This document shows, piece by piece, positions 43,179-44,912 of a DNA stretch of 44,912 bases. Below the pieces are notes generated by a model. The model had not been told where the DNA came from, searched no databases, and saw nothing but the letters and a program-made list of their open reading frames with translations. The translations under genes were made by a program, and so were the position numbers. Origin of the DNA: CADCTM01 sp049671305. Lineage in GTDB: Bacteria; Cyanobacteriota; Cyanobacteriia; Cyanobacteriales; Coleofasciculaceae. How positions within the stretch are numbered: position 1 is the first letter of the stretch; each line of letters starts with the position of its first letter. The stretch spans positions 1 through 44,912 of the forward strand of contig JBATUR010000081.1 of NCBI GenBank assembly GCA_049671305.1, in the 5' to 3' direction.

Positions 43179-43222
43179 AAACTAGGAATTGCCTAAGCTA
43201 ATACAGCCAATTCCTAGTTTTT
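43179..43222 (+). terminator. Intrinsic terminator or attenuator
   Basis: AAACTAGGAATTG (43179-43191) and CAATTCCTAGTTT (43208-43220) form a perfect 13-bp stem with a 16-nt loop and a T-run to 43222. It follows the mini-ORF and lies only 19 bp before the next gene, which leaves little room for another promoter. Confidence 0.7.
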
Positions 43223-43240
43223 AACGAAGCCAAAGAAATT

Positions 43241-43501
43241 GTGAGAGTTGTTGCAGGGCAATACCCAAGGATGCCACAAGTGAATGATATAGAAAAAAAT
43301 CAAGTTTATCTGGTAACTGGTGTAGTAGTAGCTATTGACGATAACGATGGGATATTAATAGCTGGAATGTTATCAGATAGTCCTTTTATTGCTGAAGATC
43401 CTGAGTCAACGCAGACAAAAAAATTAGTATGCAGTTTTGCATTCACTAGGCAAAAAGCCGAATTTCTAAGAGACCGTTTCAATGAATTTTTGCAGGAATA
43501 G
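43241..43501 (+). CDS. Small hypothetical protein, first gene of a three-gene module
   Basis: An 86-residue protein with the frame opening at a GTG; an ATG at 43271 is an alternative start. It reads as strand-rich first (VYLVTGVVVAIDDNDGILIAGML) and helical later (FTRQKAEFLRDRFNEFLQE). No family is recognised. The stop is 3 bp before the next ATG, so they are probably translated together. Confidence 0.55.
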   Translation: MRVVAGQYPRMPQVNDIEKNQVYLVTGVVVAIDDNDGILIAGMLSDSPFIAEDPESTQTKKLVCSFAFTRQKAEFLRDRFNEFLQE

Positions 43502-43504
43502 ACA

Positions 43505-43987
43505 ATGATAACAAACAGTAAGTCAATAGCAGAATTTTCCTCCTCACTCTCAAAAACAGAAAATTGGAAAGTATATCAATCTTCTCCTTCAATATTGACA
43601 CCAAGGCAGTCATTTAAGTCTCCTAACGCTCCAAGTGAAGTACAGCAGTTAGTGCAAGAATTAGCTCGTGTGGACGGTGTAGCTAGAGTGAGAGCTGTAG
43701 CTCCTAAATCTGTAGATATTCACTGGATTGATTTTGAATTAGAAGTGTACCCAGAAACAGAGCTAGATGATAAAACGTGGAACAAAATTCAAGATTTAGT
43801 AATTGATTATGAATGGGATTTGCGGCATAAAACAAATGAAAAATGGTACTTTGACGAAAAAGTCGTGGAGAAGTTCGTTAGCATCCAAGATGAAGCTAAA
43901 GTAGTTGCTCGATCAGGAAATTTGTTAAGTTCTATAAGCTACGGTAAACAAGTCAAATCTAGCAGTAATTTTTTGGTTGTAGCTTAA
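43505..43987 (+). CDS. Hypothetical protein, second gene of the module
   Basis: A 160-residue protein, not recognised. A Ser-rich N-terminus (about 1-45) precedes VQQLVQELARVDGVARVRAV, an alternating segment IHWIDFELEVYPETELDD and a helical acidic-basic stretch with KTNEKWYFDEKVVEKFV. It lies 3 bp after the first gene and 51 bp before the HEPN-like gene. Confidence 0.55.
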   Translation: MITNSKSIAEFSSSLSKTENWKVYQSSPSILTPRQSFKSPNAPSEVQQLVQELARVDGVARVRAVAPKSVDIHWIDFELEVYPETELDDKTWNKIQDLVIDYEWDLRHKTNEKWYFDEKVVEKFVSIQDEAKVVARSGNLLSSISYGKQVKSSSNFLVVA

Positions 43988-44038
43988 ATTTAAAAACATT
44001 AAATTACTGCATAAACTAAAAAGTAGCTGCTGATTTTT

Positions 44039-44443
44039 ATGCCGAGCGAACAGTCCCATCGCGAACAAGCTGAGTCTAACAAAGAAGCCGCAGATAGTAT
44101 CCGAAATACTTCTCCTGATTGGGCTGTGACAATGTGTTTCTATGCAGCTCTGCACTGGGTATCATGGTATGCAAAAATTAAGGGCAAAGATCTAGAAACA
44201 AGTTATCCAGGTCGCCCATCACCTCATGATCGCCTGTATGATTATGTTCGCGATCTTGCGGCAGACTTGGGAGACCGAGATTTGGAGAAAGCTTATAAAA
44301 ATCTAAAAAAGGCAAGTCAAACAGCGCGATATTTGGAAGACATAAAAACTAATTCTAGGATTCATTACAGCAGGCATAACTGCACAGGGGTTGACAAATC
44401 TTTTGATAATCTGCAAATAGTCAAGCAACGACTAAATAGTTGA
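44039..44443 (+). CDS. HEPN-like protein, third gene of the module
   Basis: A 134-residue helical protein resembling small HEPN-domain proteins: DWAVTMCFYAALHWVSWY, then PHDRLYDYVRDL and AYKNLKKASQTARYLEDI. HEPN proteins occur as toxins, nucleotidyltransferase partners and CRISPR effectors. The RxxxxH nuclease motif is not clearly present; an R-x5-H occurs in RIHYSRH near the end. Its position suggests a small accessory defence or toxin-antitoxin module. Confidence 0.6.
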   Translation: MPSEQSHREQAESNKEAADSIRNTSPDWAVTMCFYAALHWVSWYAKIKGKDLETSYPGRPSPHDRLYDYVRDLAADLGDRDLEKAYKNLKKASQTARYLEDIKTNSRIHYSRHNCTGVDKSFDNLQIVKQRLNS

Positions 44444-44479
44444 TCGAAATATTTGAAAATTAGCCCAAACTTCCCCAAC

Positions 44480-44508
44480 TTGACTTTTGAAAAATATTGA
44501 TATATAGT
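44480..44508 (+). promoter_or_regulatory. Promoter upstream of the CRISPR-like repeats
   Basis: TTGACT at 44480-44485 and TATAGT at 44503-44508 with a 17-bp spacer. Transcription would run through both repeat-like units and towards the cas6 start. Confidence 0.55.
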
Positions 44509-44546
44509 AATAAAACTTAGGAGCAGCAGTTTCTCAAGGGCAATGT

Positions 44547-44660
44547 CAAAAAATTGCTAAACTCCTCTTAGGGGGATGGAAACTAAGTAGCCCTAAATGC
44601 TGAATAATAGTCAGGTTCGTTCTGACTGCTTCTCAGCCTTCCCCGCAAGGGGATTAACAC
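44547..44660 (+). CRISPR. Possible single-spacer mini-CRISPR or array remnant
   Basis: Two units whose ends lie 77 bp apart, near the usual 37-nt repeat plus about 40-nt spacer. The first (about 44547-44583) ends ATGGAAAC, the form of a type III crRNA 5' handle. The second (about 44624-44660) has the CCCC-GCAA-GGGG hairpin and a degenerate end, ATTAACAC. They share GGGGAT-x-x-A-x-AC and a short stem, but the 5' halves differ, so this is tentative. Confidence 0.4.
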
Positions 44661-44796
44661 AAAACTAAATTGCCTAAACAACAGTAGTCAGCTTTACCAA
44701 ACAACCAGAAGCTGGCTTACTGTAGCAAACTGCACAATCAAACAATTAGCCAATTTCGCCACGGTTCAAGACTAAAAGCCCCTACAATAAGCGATT

Positions 44797-44912
44797 ATGT
44801 CGCAAATTTCTCATAGTCATTCCGTCCCCCCGACCTGGCACAACTCAACCGAATTAGTCGGCTTAGAATTTGCCGTCATCCCTCAAAAAAACGCCACACT
44901 CTTCCCCCAATA
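44797..44912 (+). CDS. cas6: Cas6-like crRNA-processing endoribonuclease, partial
   Basis: The ATG at 44797 opens a frame running off the window, with 38 residues visible. LVGLEFAVIPQKNATLFPQ matches, as I recall it, the N-terminus of the cyanobacterial CRISPR pre-crRNA endoribonuclease Cas6. The position after the repeat-like units and at the end of a type III locus supports that. The catalytic part is not in the window. Confidence 0.65.
   Translation, partial: MSQISHSHSVPPTWHNSTELVGLEFAVIPQKNATLFPQ

Noticed and set aside
1..44912. tRNA or rRNA genes, insertion sequences and cas1/cas2
   Set aside because: I found no cloverleaf-like or rRNA-like segment, no transposase frame and no adaptation genes in the window.

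Overview
The window reads as chromosomal DNA of a cyanobacterium, probably a filamentous or Nostoc-like one. The HIP1 octamer GCGATCGC recurs throughout, the housekeeping genes are of cyanobacterial type (acyl-ACP synthetase, a ChlH/BchH-like chelatase subunit, an AMIN-domain protein, Uma2 nuclease, Zur-type zinc uptake), and short palindromic repeats typical of these genomes lie between genes. I cannot name the genus. All family calls are from reading the sequence; no search was run.

Region 1 (1-13240) is mostly ordinary core genome: the 5' part of an acyl-CoA/ACP synthetase, a DUF4333-like lipoprotein, tsaE, a YvcK/CofD-like protein, ruvC, an HtrA-like protease, an SH3 protein, argD, a potassium channel, a two-gene DUF6745-type pair and a von Willebrand factor A protein. 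Region 2 (13395-22663) holds an MMADHC-like protein, a DNA cytosine methyltransferase with no restriction partner in view, a YdcF-like membrane protein, a ChlH/BchH-family chelatase subunit carrying a small palindromic repeat inside its reading frame, a candidate small RNA, and an AMIN plus beta-lactamase-like protein.

Region 3 (22895-28496) is a zinc-uptake cluster: znuA diverges from a conserved unknown gene, followed by znuC and znuB, two paralogous small exported CxCxxC proteins and a flavin-dependent oxidoreductase-like gene. Three Zur-type palindromes, each 13/15 to TGATAATCATTATCA, sit at its promoters.

Region 4 (28545-44912) is a type III-D CRISPR-Cas locus. On the minus strand is csx3, a P-loop ATPase and a RelA/SpoT-like HD hydrolase. 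Divergent from it is a TIGR03985-type (WYL-like) regulator, then a long operon: cas10 (GGDD intact, no HD nuclease domain), a Cas7-like protein, csx10, a small helical protein, a CARF protein with a possible RelE-like tail, a Uma2 nuclease, csx7-like, a PD-(D/E)XK-like protein, two further Cas7-like proteins flanking an unknown 145-residue protein, and a helical plus beta protein. After it come an A10 frameshift-prone mini-ORF, a three-gene module ending in a HEPN-like protein, a possible single-spacer mini-CRISPR with its own promoter, and the start of cas6.

The working picture is a signalling circuit. Target RNA binding by the Cas7 backbone would switch on Cas10 cyclic oligoadenylate synthesis, the CARF protein would be the effector and Csx3 the off-switch. 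Transcription may be governed by the WYL-like regulator through a shared palindrome, TGGAAG-N6-(T/C)TTCCA, found both in the divergent csx3/regulator promoter and just upstream of cas10.
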